This document shows, one piece after another, positions 17,152 to 26,800 of a DNA stretch of 53,375 nucleotides (positions are counted from its first letter, which is position 1; each line of letters opens with the position of its first letter). The position numbers and the translations under genes were made by a program. Below the pieces are notes generated by a model that was not told the origin of the DNA, did no database searches, and saw only the letters and a program-made list of their open reading frames with translations. Source of the DNA: Flavobacterium sp. 9AF (lineage in GTDB: Bacteria > Bacteroidota > Bacteroidia > Flavobacteriales > Flavobacteriaceae); the NCBI RefSeq assembly GCF_902506265.1, contig NZ_LR733625.1:1-53375 (forward strand). Direction: 5' to 3'.

Positions 17152-18558
17152 TTATCTGTCTTTTTTCTTTGTAGTAAGTTCAGGCTCACTTAAAGGTTTA
17201 GGGCCATAAGGTAATCTTAAATCTTGGTAATAAGAAGTTACTTTGCCATTTGCATCTATTGAATCGGCACGGTTGCCAATAATATGCCATGAGAAGCTGA
17301 CATTGCTAGAACCATTATTTAATTCTTTTACTTTGAAACCCCTTTCTGATTTTTCGGTAACATATACACCGTTGCATTCTCCTTCTAATTGGATAAATAC
17401 TTTAAGTGGGTGCTTATCGTCTATCTTGAGTGATTTAGCTACAATTTTGTCTAGTTCAATATATGTAGTACCATTTGTTAATTGACCTATGCCATAATCT
17501 TCAAATAACACTTCTGGTGCTTCAGGACAAAACATAACTCTAGGTTCGTTATTGTCATCTGGAATTAAGGTGGAAACGGTTCCGTTACCCACAATTTTAT
17601 AATTGGTTCCTCCTGTTGCAGTTGCATCGTTATTATAATTGTATTTTAAACCGACATAACTATATGATTGACCTCCTGCAGCAGTACCACCTACAAAATA
17701 CCCGCCATATAAAATTCTTCTTGAAGGTGCTCCTAATGGACTTATCACTTGCTCATCTTTTCCAGCCAAATTGGCAAATGCGCTATTGTTGTTTGTAGAA
17801 GTGTTATTGTCTGTGTCAAGGGTAAAACCTCCTGCATAATTACCATTATGAGCGGCATTATCTGGAGCTCCATTTCCCGTACTACCATAAGTTCCAACAC
17901 CATTTGTCGCAGAACCTGCAACACCTGCGCCTTTAGTTGGGAAAATACCTCCTAAACCATTTGTGGCTCCAATTACTGCTGTTCCAGTTGCATGAGCGTT
18001 TCTGCCCCAGAAAGCATTGGCAATATTGTCGTTAGCATTTCCTGCTACTGCATCGTTTGTGCCTGCACCTACAACGGTAACTTGACTGGTAGCTGAACCA
18101 GCTGAATTTATACCGAGAGTTCCCCCACTTAAAATACGCATTCTCTCCAAATTATTAGTGTGAAAGTGTAAATTTTGTGTATCTATAGTGCCTAAGAAAT
18201 TGGTTCCAGCAAGTGTGCCACTGTTTCCTTGTAGAGACCAATCTAATCCTCCAGGTGAACCTGCAAAAGCTACCCATCTGGTGCCATTCCAATAATACAA
18301 ACCTGGTACTACATTGTCTGGAGATACCCCAGATGTAGCAGTGTTCCAAACAAATGTTCCTGCTAATAATACTCCTCCTTGAGGATTTACAACTGGTGCT
18401 GCTATATTAGAAGCCGTTAAAGCTACTCTAGGTGGAACAATTCCTTGAGTTGTTGAGGTAACTTCTAAAGCGCCATTAGGTGTGGTTGTTCCAATACCCA
18501 CTTGCGAAAAAATTAAACTACTAAAGAGCAAAGAACAGAATAATGTAAGTTTTTTCAT
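17152..18558 (-). CDS. exported fibre-like protein with VGIGTTTP N-terminus
   Basis: A 468-residue protein with signal peptide MKKLTLFCSLLFSSLIFSQ; I chose the ATG at 18558 over one ten codons upstream (18588) because it begins this signal. The mature start VGIGTTTPNGALEVTST and a following GLYYWNGTRWV motif resemble the N-terminus of the 10442 fibre protein and of phage tail-fibre-like proteins common in Bacteroidota. The middle is rich in Gly, Asn and Thr (ATNGVGTYGSTGNGAPD), and the C-terminal 120 residues look like a compact domain (IIGNRADSIDANGKV). There is no S74 chaperone and no T9SS domain, so how it reaches the surface is unclear. Function unknown. Confidence 0.85.
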   Translation of the reverse strand: MKKLTLFCSLLFSSLIFSQVGIGTTTPNGALEVTSTTQGIVPPRVALTASNIAAPVVNPQGGVLLAGTFVWNTATSGVSPDNVVPGLYYWNGTRWVAFAGSPGGLDWSLQGNSGTLAGTNFLGTIDTQNLHFHTNNLERMRILSGGTLGINSAGSATSQVTVVGAGTNDAVAGNANDNIANAFWGRNAHATGTAVIGATNGLGGIFPTKGAGVAGSATNGVGTYGSTGNGAPDNAAHNGNYAGGFTLDTDNNTSTNNNSAFANLAGKDEQVISPLGAPSRRILYGGYFVGGTAAGGQSYSYVGLKYNYNNDATATGGTNYKIVGNGTVSTLIPDDNNEPRVMFCPEAPEVLFEDYGIGQLTNGTTYIELDKIVAKSLKIDDKHPLKVFIQLEGECNGVYVTEKSERGFKVKELNNGSSNVSFSWHIIGNRADSIDANGKVTSYYQDLRLPYGPKPLSEPELTTKKKDR

Positions 18559-18685
18559 ATCAATTTTTTTGGGGTCATTATTAGACATGATAAAAATATT
18601 ATATGTTATTGTTAAAAATTTACAATAAAACTGCCTTTTTTGTTAAAATTTATTTCATATGTGTTTAAAATTCGTAAAAAACAAA

Positions 18686-21600
18686 CTAATAAATGATTTT
18701 CTTGCTGATTAATTGACCTGTACTTAGTTTTATTTTTACAAACAAAGGGGCGTTGTTTTTTTGTAAAGTAAAGAAGGTTTTTTCCATTGCGTTTACATTT
18801 TCATCATTAACTAGTATTTTGCCTAATACATCATGAATTTGTAGTGACTCGATTTCATCTGTTAAAGATTTAATACTTAAGTTTTCATTGGAAATAACTA
18901 ATACATTTTCATTGTTGTCATAGTTTAAATTGTTCAGAGTGTTATCTGTGAACCTAAGCACAAAACGATCGGTAATAGCTCCAACATTTGCTGAAAAACT
19001 ATAGGGTGACATTCGCAAATCATGAATACTGTTTGTTGCTAAATCTTCTAAATATATAAATTGGTTGTTATCTTCAAAAATACCATCTAGAGCAGCAATT
19101 CCAATCGTATGATTTCCATTTTGGTTTAAATAAACACCTATAGGAATTCTATCCGAATCTGAAAAAGGCAATGCTCTTCCTTGAATAGTAAGTTTTGTGT
19201 TGTTTTGTATTGAATAAATATCAAAATTATTTTTATCAGCTGTTTTAGCATCATATAAACGATCTATATCATTAGTAGCATTATTTGTATAGCCTATAAG
19301 CGTTCTTGTAGATATTCCATTAGGAGCAATCAAATCTAACCAAATTCTATGTTTTTCAGATTGGATTGAATTGTTGGTTCTAAAGAACTGGGAATTGTCA
19401 TATGTGTTGCTTCTCATAGAATTTGTAAATAATACGTTTTCATTGGTTGAAGCAGATGAGTGGTTCATAAGTACAAAGAAACCTTGAGATGCGGCTATAT
19501 AACCTCCAAAAACACCTGGTCCTGAAGAACTTCCTAATGCATTATAGGTTATATAATCACTTAGTGTATAATTATATTGATAGTTTTGATAAAATGGATC
19601 AGCTGTAGCTGAACTTGGAATATTTCCATGTGTCCAAACTTTTATAAATCCATCAATATTTGTATTTAAAGTTAGAAAGTCTATAGCGTTAACAGCTGAT
19701 GGATAAGGATTACCAATTAAATTCCAGTTGTCATCATCTTTCGTAACTGGAGTAGTGGTAGAACCTAAATAATTAGCTCCATCATAAGTGTCTCTTGAAA
19801 TAGGAACATAGATGTCTCCATTGTTTGGTGTTCCTGTAAAAGTGGTTGAAAAAGTTTGTAAAGATGTACTAAATGTATTAGGTGTTCTTACTATATATCC
19901 TTTTCCAATTGCCATAGTCTCATTTGTACTTATCCAATTGCCATAGTTACTCGCATATACGCTTGGTAATGTAGGAGCCCATTTGTAACGGTAACTGCCG
20001 TTAATACTGTTTACAGAATAGCTATCGACAGGAGAGGACCAATAAACATAATCATATCTTTTAACATCTACATTTCTAGTCATATTCATGGTACCATTGT
20101 TAATAGTGTTATTAATTTGTATTAAGCTTGCACTATTATCTAATATCAAATTTCCACTTAAATTGCTATTTACCCAATTTGTAATGGTAAGATTGTTTGT
20201 AGGATTAACAGTTAAATTTGCACCATTTTGAATGGTAAGATTAAGGCCTTCAGCATCATAACTTGCTCCAGATATGACAGGGTCATTTGCTGTTATAGGT
20301 ACAATTACACAATCTAATGAAGTTGGAACACCTATTGGAGACCAATTGTTGCTGTTGTCCCAATCTGAATTTACAACTCCGGTCCATGTTTTGCCTCCAT
20401 TTATGGTTACAGTAGTCTCGTCTAATTCAACTAGTGTTGCTCCTCCACAAAGTGTGTAGGTTACTTCTGCAGTGTAAGTTGTTGTAGATGTTGGGCAAAC
20501 GTTTATTTGATCTGTAGTGCCTACTATGGGACCAGTGTTTCCTGAGCCTTCATACCATTTAATGGATGTTATTGAAGTTCCGCTAGGAACAAATCGCCAT
20601 GCTTCATTTGTGACTGCCCAATTTGTATCTAAGCCATTTCGATTTGGTGCTACAGTTGCTAAAGTTCCATCTGCATTTTGGATTCCTACTACTGCATTTC
20701 CATCATTCCATGTTCCCGCTCCAAAATTGTCAATATTTTTCTCTTTAATATATACTTCAATTACATTCGTATTTTCATAAAGTACCATCATTCCAGTATA
20801 TAAAATAGAATTTTCATCATACATAGGAACATCGTTCCATGATGCAACTAAAGCTCTACAGCCAGTATTAAGTGTGATTAATTCCCAACCTACTTCACCT
20901 CCTTTTGAAGGGTCTATGTCTTGAAAAACACCAAAGATGGAATTTTCAACAAGTGCAGCATCTGAGCTTATAGGAATGTTAGAAGAAAAACTCCAATCGC
21001 AATAATCGCCAGGGGTATTATTTGTAGTATCAAAAGTAATTATACCATTTGATCCAATTAGACATTGATTGTAGGTATTTCCATAGAAACAAAAATCGAA
21101 AGGAAGATTAATTGTTGGAGACCAAACATCATCTACATTGACACTAACAGGATTTTTTAGACAACTAAATTGATAGGGTGGATTGTATGGTATAGATTCA
21201 ACAGTATAAGTTGAAGTATCACCTAAATTTAAATAAGTAGCTTCTAAATCTACGCAAGTAGAGGCTGCAGAACAAACAACTGGTGCAGGATCAGCTCCAT
21301 TTAAACTTAATCCACCAGATATTACTGAAGGACAACCTAAAGTAGTGGTACCTTGACTATTGCCGACATTACATGTGGGCATGGTAAATTGAATACTTGT
21401 TCCCCATGCGCCTTGTCCTAAACCGCCTCCGCAGTTTGATCTTACCCAGATATAGTAAGTTGTTCCTGGTGTTAAAGAATTAATTGTAATATTAGTTATT
21501 CCAGAACTAACAGATCCTGTTGGAGTAGTAGCGCTTGAAGGAATAGGAGTAGAAGAAGTTGATAAATAATATTGATAACCATTTGCAGGAACTGGTGAAG

Positions 21601-23647
21601 CTGCTGACCATGAGATATCTACATCTGTTTGTGATGTCACATTAGCAATGATATTTGAAGGAATTCCTGCACAAGGTAAAGGCCCTAAGCAATTAATAGT
21701 ATAATCCTCTGTTTCTCCATATTCAAAATCTCCACATGAAGGGGCTGGGCTACTTAAATAGGCATTTCTAATTCTCATTCTGTAATTCCCTGAAGGTGTA
21801 GTTGATGGGATAGTTATAATTCCTAAAGTTGCCGGAGAGGATAAATATCCTGTGTTAATCATGTATTCACCAGCATCATTAAAATCTAAATCATTATTCC
21901 AATCTACCCAAACGGAATATGCATATGTACTTGAAGGGTGTGTAGCAGAAAGTGAAAAGCTAGTTCCCGAATTTTGGGATACAATATGTGTTGCAGAATA
22001 ATCTGCATATCCTCCTGATGTAAAGCCAGTAGGTGTATTAGAAAAATTTGTTACTGCTCCACTTGTGGTTACTCCACTTATATAGTAAGTTGTGTTTGTA
22101 GTGTTTTCGGCTGTACAATAACCAGTCTTTGCTACTCCAGGGTTATAGTTACTATAGCATCCATTGTAAGCTCTAATTCTATAATAATAGTTAGTGTTTG
22201 CTGATAACCCAGATATGTTTTTTGTAGTTGTAGGGTCATTAATTGTAAATGGGGAACCTGGTAAATTAATAGTATAGCTTGCATCATAGGTAACTTGTAA
22301 TTCATAAGAAATGGAATTGGCATTTCCTCCTATACTTGATGGCCAAGAAAAATCCAAACTTGATAAGGTTGATGAAACAGTAATTGGACTTGGCATACTT
22401 GCACAAGTTGTACCATTACCTGTTAAAGGGCCTAAAGTATTGTAAATTGGTCCGCCTGAACAATTAGTATTATTATATGCATAGATAAAATAATAATAAT
22501 GTGTATTTCCATTTAAACCTGTTCCAGGAATTGATGTTGCTGAACTGCTTTGAACAAAAGAAAGTCCGCTGCCTAGTGTATTAATATTTCCAGTATTATA
22601 TAGGGTTCCATTTGCAGGTTGAGTAGGTAAAGTAGGAGTAAGTGAACGAATGACTAAATAACCATCCGCAGAACCATTAAAGGTGGCAGGAAAGGAAGTT
22701 GATGTAATTGTTCCAGAAGTAAAATTATTTGCTTGACTTAGAGGTGTTGTACATGGGAGAGGAGAAGTAGCACAAATACCGAAAGTACCTTGATTGTCAT
22801 TGCCATATTCCCAAAATCTAACATATATTGTAGTACCGGGTGTTAGTCCTGTTCTTGTTATTGAAGACATTAACCCGTTTGAACTATCATCATCATCGCA
22901 CTCAATTAGAGTTAAACCTGTGCATGTTCCTGAATACCATGCCATGCCAGAATCTGTTAATGTGCCAGCTTGAGTGTCAACCGTAACTATACCATTTGCT
23001 GGAACAATAAAAGAAAACCATACATCTCCACCTGAATAATTTGCACAACCTGGTGCTGGAGGTGTTGAAGGAGTAGTTGAAGCAGTTGCACCAACATTTG
23101 TAAAATTTGTATATGTACAAGTAGAATTTATAGTTAATGGAATCGCACTAGTACAATTGTCGTTACTTAAGGGTGCGGTTGCGGTAACACAGATGCTATT
23201 TAAAACCATATCATTATTGTTTCTGTTATTTATTACTTTAATATAATAAATACCATTATTTAATGAGGTTGATATAGTTTCTGTTTGAGCACTATTAGCC
23301 GTTGTTGCATTTGCACAAGCTATTTGATTTAATCCTGTACATGAAGAAGTGGAAGAGATTAGTTGAAGAAATAAATCTCTGTCAGCAGCATCTGCTGTTA
23401 TTGTAACGTTTAGAGGACCACCAGCCACGGTAAACGTGTACCATCCTTCTCTTCTAAAAGTGTTGAATGAACACCCACTGGCATTAGGAGTGTTTTGAGT
23501 TGCATCTGAAATTAATCCGCTATCGCAAGCTCCGTTAATAACTAATGGTGTTGCAGTTGCACAAGTAGTACCTTGTGAAAATAATAAATTAGCAGAAATA
23601 AGGAACAATAGCAATAAGCTAGTCTTGAATGAGTAGTTTTTTTTCAT
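18686..23647 (-). CDS. giant T9SS type C surface protein with PPC-like, FN3 and GEVED domains
   Basis: A 1653-residue exported protein (signal peptide ends near LLFSQ). In order: two PPC-like beta domains (about 25-150 and 160-295), fibronectin type III-like repeats, a GEVED domain with YSVWVDWNNDLDFNDAGEY (about 580-650), another FN3 domain (TPGTTYYIWVRS), a NIDO-like region (LPFDFCFYGNTYNQCLIGSNG, about 830-1000), and a roughly 550-residue module shared with the two neighbouring proteins (YVYWSSPV, WNLIGNPYPSAVNAIDF, GFFVLM). The end (SLQIHDVLGKI to KKIIY) is a T9SS type C (ChiA-like) sorting domain. A role as adhesin or matrix protein is inferred. No catalytic motif was seen. Confidence 0.92.
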   Translation of the reverse strand: MKKNYSFKTSLLLLFLISANLLFSQGTTCATATPLVINGACDSGLISDATQNTPNASGCSFNTFRREGWYTFTVAGGPLNVTITADAADRDLFLQLISSTSSCTGLNQIACANATTANSAQTETISTSLNNGIYYIKVINNRNNNDMVLNSICVTATAPLSNDNCTSAIPLTINSTCTYTNFTNVGATASTTPSTPPAPGCANYSGGDVWFSFIVPANGIVTVDTQAGTLTDSGMAWYSGTCTGLTLIECDDDDSSNGLMSSITRTGLTPGTTIYVRFWEYGNDNQGTFGICATSPLPCTTPLSQANNFTSGTITSTSFPATFNGSADGYLVIRSLTPTLPTQPANGTLYNTGNINTLGSGLSFVQSSSATSIPGTGLNGNTHYYYFIYAYNNTNCSGGPIYNTLGPLTGNGTTCASMPSPITVSSTLSSLDFSWPSSIGGNANSISYELQVTYDASYTINLPGSPFTINDPTTTKNISGLSANTNYYYRIRAYNGCYSNYNPGVAKTGYCTAENTTNTTYYISGVTTSGAVTNFSNTPTGFTSGGYADYSATHIVSQNSGTSFSLSATHPSSTYAYSVWVDWNNDLDFNDAGEYMINTGYLSSPATLGIITIPSTTPSGNYRMRIRNAYLSSPAPSCGDFEYGETEDYTINCLGPLPCAGIPSNIIANVTSQTDVDISWSAASPVPANGYQYYLSTSSTPIPSSATTPTGSVSSGITNITINSLTPGTTYYIWVRSNCGGGLGQGAWGTSIQFTMPTCNVGNSQGTTTLGCPSVISGGLSLNGADPAPVVCSAASTCVDLEATYLNLGDTSTYTVESIPYNPPYQFSCLKNPVSVNVDDVWSPTINLPFDFCFYGNTYNQCLIGSNGIITFDTTNNTPGDYCDWSFSSNIPISSDAALVENSIFGVFQDIDPSKGGEVGWELITLNTGCRALVASWNDVPMYDENSILYTGMMVLYENTNVIEVYIKEKNIDNFGAGTWNDGNAVVGIQNADGTLATVAPNRNGLDTNWAVTNEAWRFVPSGTSITSIKWYEGSGNTGPIVGTTDQINVCPTSTTTYTAEVTYTLCGGATLVELDETTVTINGGKTWTGVVNSDWDNSNNWSPIGVPTSLDCVIVPITANDPVISGASYDAEGLNLTIQNGANLTVNPTNNLTITNWVNSNLSGNLILDNSASLIQINNTINNGTMNMTRNVDVKRYDYVYWSSPVDSYSVNSINGSYRYKWAPTLPSVYASNYGNWISTNETMAIGKGYIVRTPNTFSTSLQTFSTTFTGTPNNGDIYVPISRDTYDGANYLGSTTTPVTKDDDNWNLIGNPYPSAVNAIDFLTLNTNIDGFIKVWTHGNIPSSATADPFYQNYQYNYTLSDYITYNALGSSSGPGVFGGYIAASQGFFVLMNHSSASTNENVLFTNSMRSNTYDNSQFFRTNNSIQSEKHRIWLDLIAPNGISTRTLIGYTNNATNDIDRLYDAKTADKNNFDIYSIQNNTKLTIQGRALPFSDSDRIPIGVYLNQNGNHTIGIAALDGIFEDNNQFIYLEDLATNSIHDLRMSPYSFSANVGAITDRFVLRFTDNTLNNLNYDNNENVLVISNENLSIKSLTDEIESLQIHDVLGKILVNDENVNAMEKTFFTLQKNNAPLFVKIKLSTGQLISKKIIY

Positions 23648-23710
23648 TTATAGTCGATTAAATGCAATAATTTTAGACTAAAATATGAAATTTGTTAAAC
23701 AAATCAAAAT

Positions 23711-23726
23711 ATTTATGTTAAAAAAT
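23711..23726. promoter_or_regulatory. 16-base sequence shared upstream of both giant T9SS genes, copy 1
   Basis: ATTTATGTTAAAAAAT here is identical to 30529-30544. It lies 64 bases before the start of the 1653-residue gene; the other copy lies 109 bases before the 2201-residue gene. It may be a common upstream activating site. The sequence is AT-rich, so chance is not excluded. Confidence 0.3.
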
Positions 23727-23761
23727 AATATTTAATACAATACATGTGTTTGTTTTATAAC

Positions 23762-23789
23762 AAAAAAACCAGTCATTTTGACTGGTTTT
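23762..23789 (-). terminator. terminator of the 2201-residue T9SS gene
   Basis: AAAACCAGTCA (23765-23775) and TGACTGGTTTT (23779-23789) form a perfect 11-bp stem with a three-base loop. On the - strand it is followed by a T run, fitting termination after the gene that ends at 23815. Confidence 0.88.
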
Positions 23790-23814
23790 CCATATATATA
23801 AGATTTTTTCTTAC

Positions 23815-26800
23815 TTAGAAAATGATCTTTTTATCTACTGTAGCTCCATTAGAAAGTTTTATTTTAACAATTAACGGAGAATCTGTTTTGAGTACTGAAT
23901 TAATTTCTTTTTCCATTGAATTAATTTTATTTGCATTAAAAACAATTTTACCTAAAATGTCAAATATTTGAATACCCTCTATTTCATATGTTAAAGACTT
24001 AATAGTTAAAATATCGCTTGTTTGGATAAGTACATCATTAGTAATATCAAAATCAGGATTTTCTAAAGTATTATTAGGAGTATATCTTAGAATAAATCTG
24101 TTATCTATGTTTCCTGTGCTAGAAACTGTAAAGCTATAAGGTGTTAGTCTTAAATCATGTACAATTCCAGTAGTTATATCTTCAAGATAGATGTCTTGAT
24201 TTGTGTTCTCAAATAATCCATCAACAGCTCCAATACCAATAGTGTAATTACCTACTTGATTAATATATATACCTAAGTGAACAATATCGGAATTTATAAA
24301 TGGTACTGCTCTACCTTGAATGTTTAATTTTTGAGATGTATTTGCATATGAATAAATATCAAAATAATTTTTATCCACTGAAGGTGCATCATACATTCTG
24401 TCAACATCATTAGTGGCATTAGAAATATAGCCTACTAAAGTTCTAACTGATGGGCCATTTTGTTTGGTTAAATCTAACCAAATTCTATTTGCTTCATTTG
24501 TATTGGTGTTAGAATTTCTGTAGAATTGACTATTATTATAAGTCGCATTTCTCATATTGTTATTAAAAATTACATTCTCTGTAGTAGCTGCTGTTGTGTG
24601 TTTCATTTGTACAAAGAAACCTTGTCCTGCACCAATAAATCCTCCAAAAATACCAGGTCCAGAAGATGAGCCACTTGCATTATAAGTGATATAATCATTG
24701 ATTGAATAGTTACTTTGGAAATTTTGATAGAAAGGACTAGTTGTTGAACTACTCACTCCTGTACCATGTGTCCAAATTTTAACAAAACCTTCAAGATTAG
24801 TATTAGTATTTAAAAAGTCTATTGCATTAATTGCTGAAGGGTATGGGTTACCAATTAAATTTAAATTATCATCATCTTTTGTTACAGGTGTAGTTGTTGG
24901 ACCTGTATAATTCGCTCCATCGTAAGTACTTCTCGAAACAGGAATAAAGATATCTCCATTATTGAAAATACCTGTAAAGTTTGCAGATATTGTACCTGCA
25001 GCACCTTGTCTAGCAATATATCCTTTACCTGTAATCATATTTCCACTTGCGCTAACCCATGTTCCAAAATTACTTGGATAGGTTGGAGCTCTGTTTACTG
25101 TTGGTTGCCAAACAAATCTAGGATTACCAGGAATACTAGTTGATGGGAAGTTGCTTACAGGTGATGAGTAGTATACATAATCATAAGTGTTTGATGTAGT
25201 AGTAACTCTATTCATTGTCATTGTCCCAATACCAGAATTAGAAATGTTGTCAATTTGAACTAAACTCGTATTGTTTGCTAAGTTGAAGTTACCGTCATTT
25301 AAAACATATTCTTTGATGGTTAAAGCATTGCTGTTTTGAATGTTTAATGTACCACCTGGTTTTATGGTTAAGTTTTTACCTGAACCATTTGGCCCTGCAC
25401 TTAATAATGAATTTACACCCGTATTTGAAATAATTACACAAGTATTGATATCAGGTACTCCGGCTGGTGACCAGTTGTTAGGATCGTTCCAATCTGTTGA
25501 AACAGATCCTTTCCAAATTTGTGTTTTATTTGTAACATTTATTGTTGAACTTGTTGTACAACCATTTGTTAAATTAGCGTGAGCTGTAAACGAATAAGAA
25601 GGTGTTTCTAACTGCGTTACTGTTGGTTTAATATATACTGTTGAAATAGGTGTTCCTGCTGTATAAGGTATTGTGCAAGCAGCATCAATATATGCATCAA
25701 CTGGTAATGCACTTGTCCATGTGAAAGCAGGTGTTAATGTTCTGTCACCATATAATTGAACATCATCTATTGCAACACCATCACACCACCCCGCTTTGTA
25801 TCTAAATCTAAGTTGTAATGATGAAATGTTTATATAAGAGCTTAAGTCAAATGTTTGAGTGGCAAATTGAGTTCCAATACCTACATCAGATACAAAAATT
25901 GCTGAAGGTATAGCCGTCCATGCACCTGAACCATTTCTGTATTCAATTGTAACATATTCTACAGTAGCACTGTTTGCATCATAATAACTTGAAAAGTACA
26001 TTCTAAATGATAAAGTTAGATTCAAGAAACCGTTTGTATTTACTGCAGTAGACTGTAATGCCGTTTCCACTTTTCCAAAAGCTGATCCACCCGTTGATAA
26101 ATCAGATGTTGTCATAACAAACTGATTAGGGCTAAATCCAGACGAAATGGCTGGATACCATACTGGATATGTTGGGTATGGAGGTACGTACGTACTACTT
26201 CTTATTTGCCAATCAGTAATTGAAGCATTCGGTGTAGCAATACTATTGTTAGCGAAAACACCTAAACCGCTCTCGAAATTTTCATTAATCAAAAATACTT
26301 GTTCAGTAGTTGCATTTGCTGTTAAATCTATAATACTATTTTCTCCGCAAATTTCTGGTGTAGAACTTGTAAATGTGATATCTGAAACTGGTTTTACATA
26401 TGCCATAACTTCTGTTCTGAATAATGATTCGCATGTTCCATTAAAAGCAGTAACATAATAAGCAGTTGTACTAGAGATTGAAGGTGTTGACCATGTAGTA
26501 GATGCGGAAGTTCCTACAAGTACGCCTCCAGTTTTAGCAGAATACCATCTGTATTGAGTAGTTCCAGCAGTTCCAGTAGCTCCTAAAGTAAGTGACCCAG
26601 TTCCACATCCCGTCGCAGAAGCTATAGTTTGAATTTTAGCTGCGCAATTAGCAATAACTGTAAATGTATAATCTTCAGTTTCACCACCACTAGCTAAATT
26701 TCCACAAGAATTAAAAGAATTACTTCCGTTATTAATTCTAATTCTAATTCTATAGTCTCCTGGAGTTGTACCACTAGGAATTACAAAACCAAAAGTTGTA

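Noticed and set aside
26147..26458. 103-residue + strand frame opposite the giant T9SS gene
   Set aside because: Antisense shadow of a gene with strong protein-level signatures; no start context or family.
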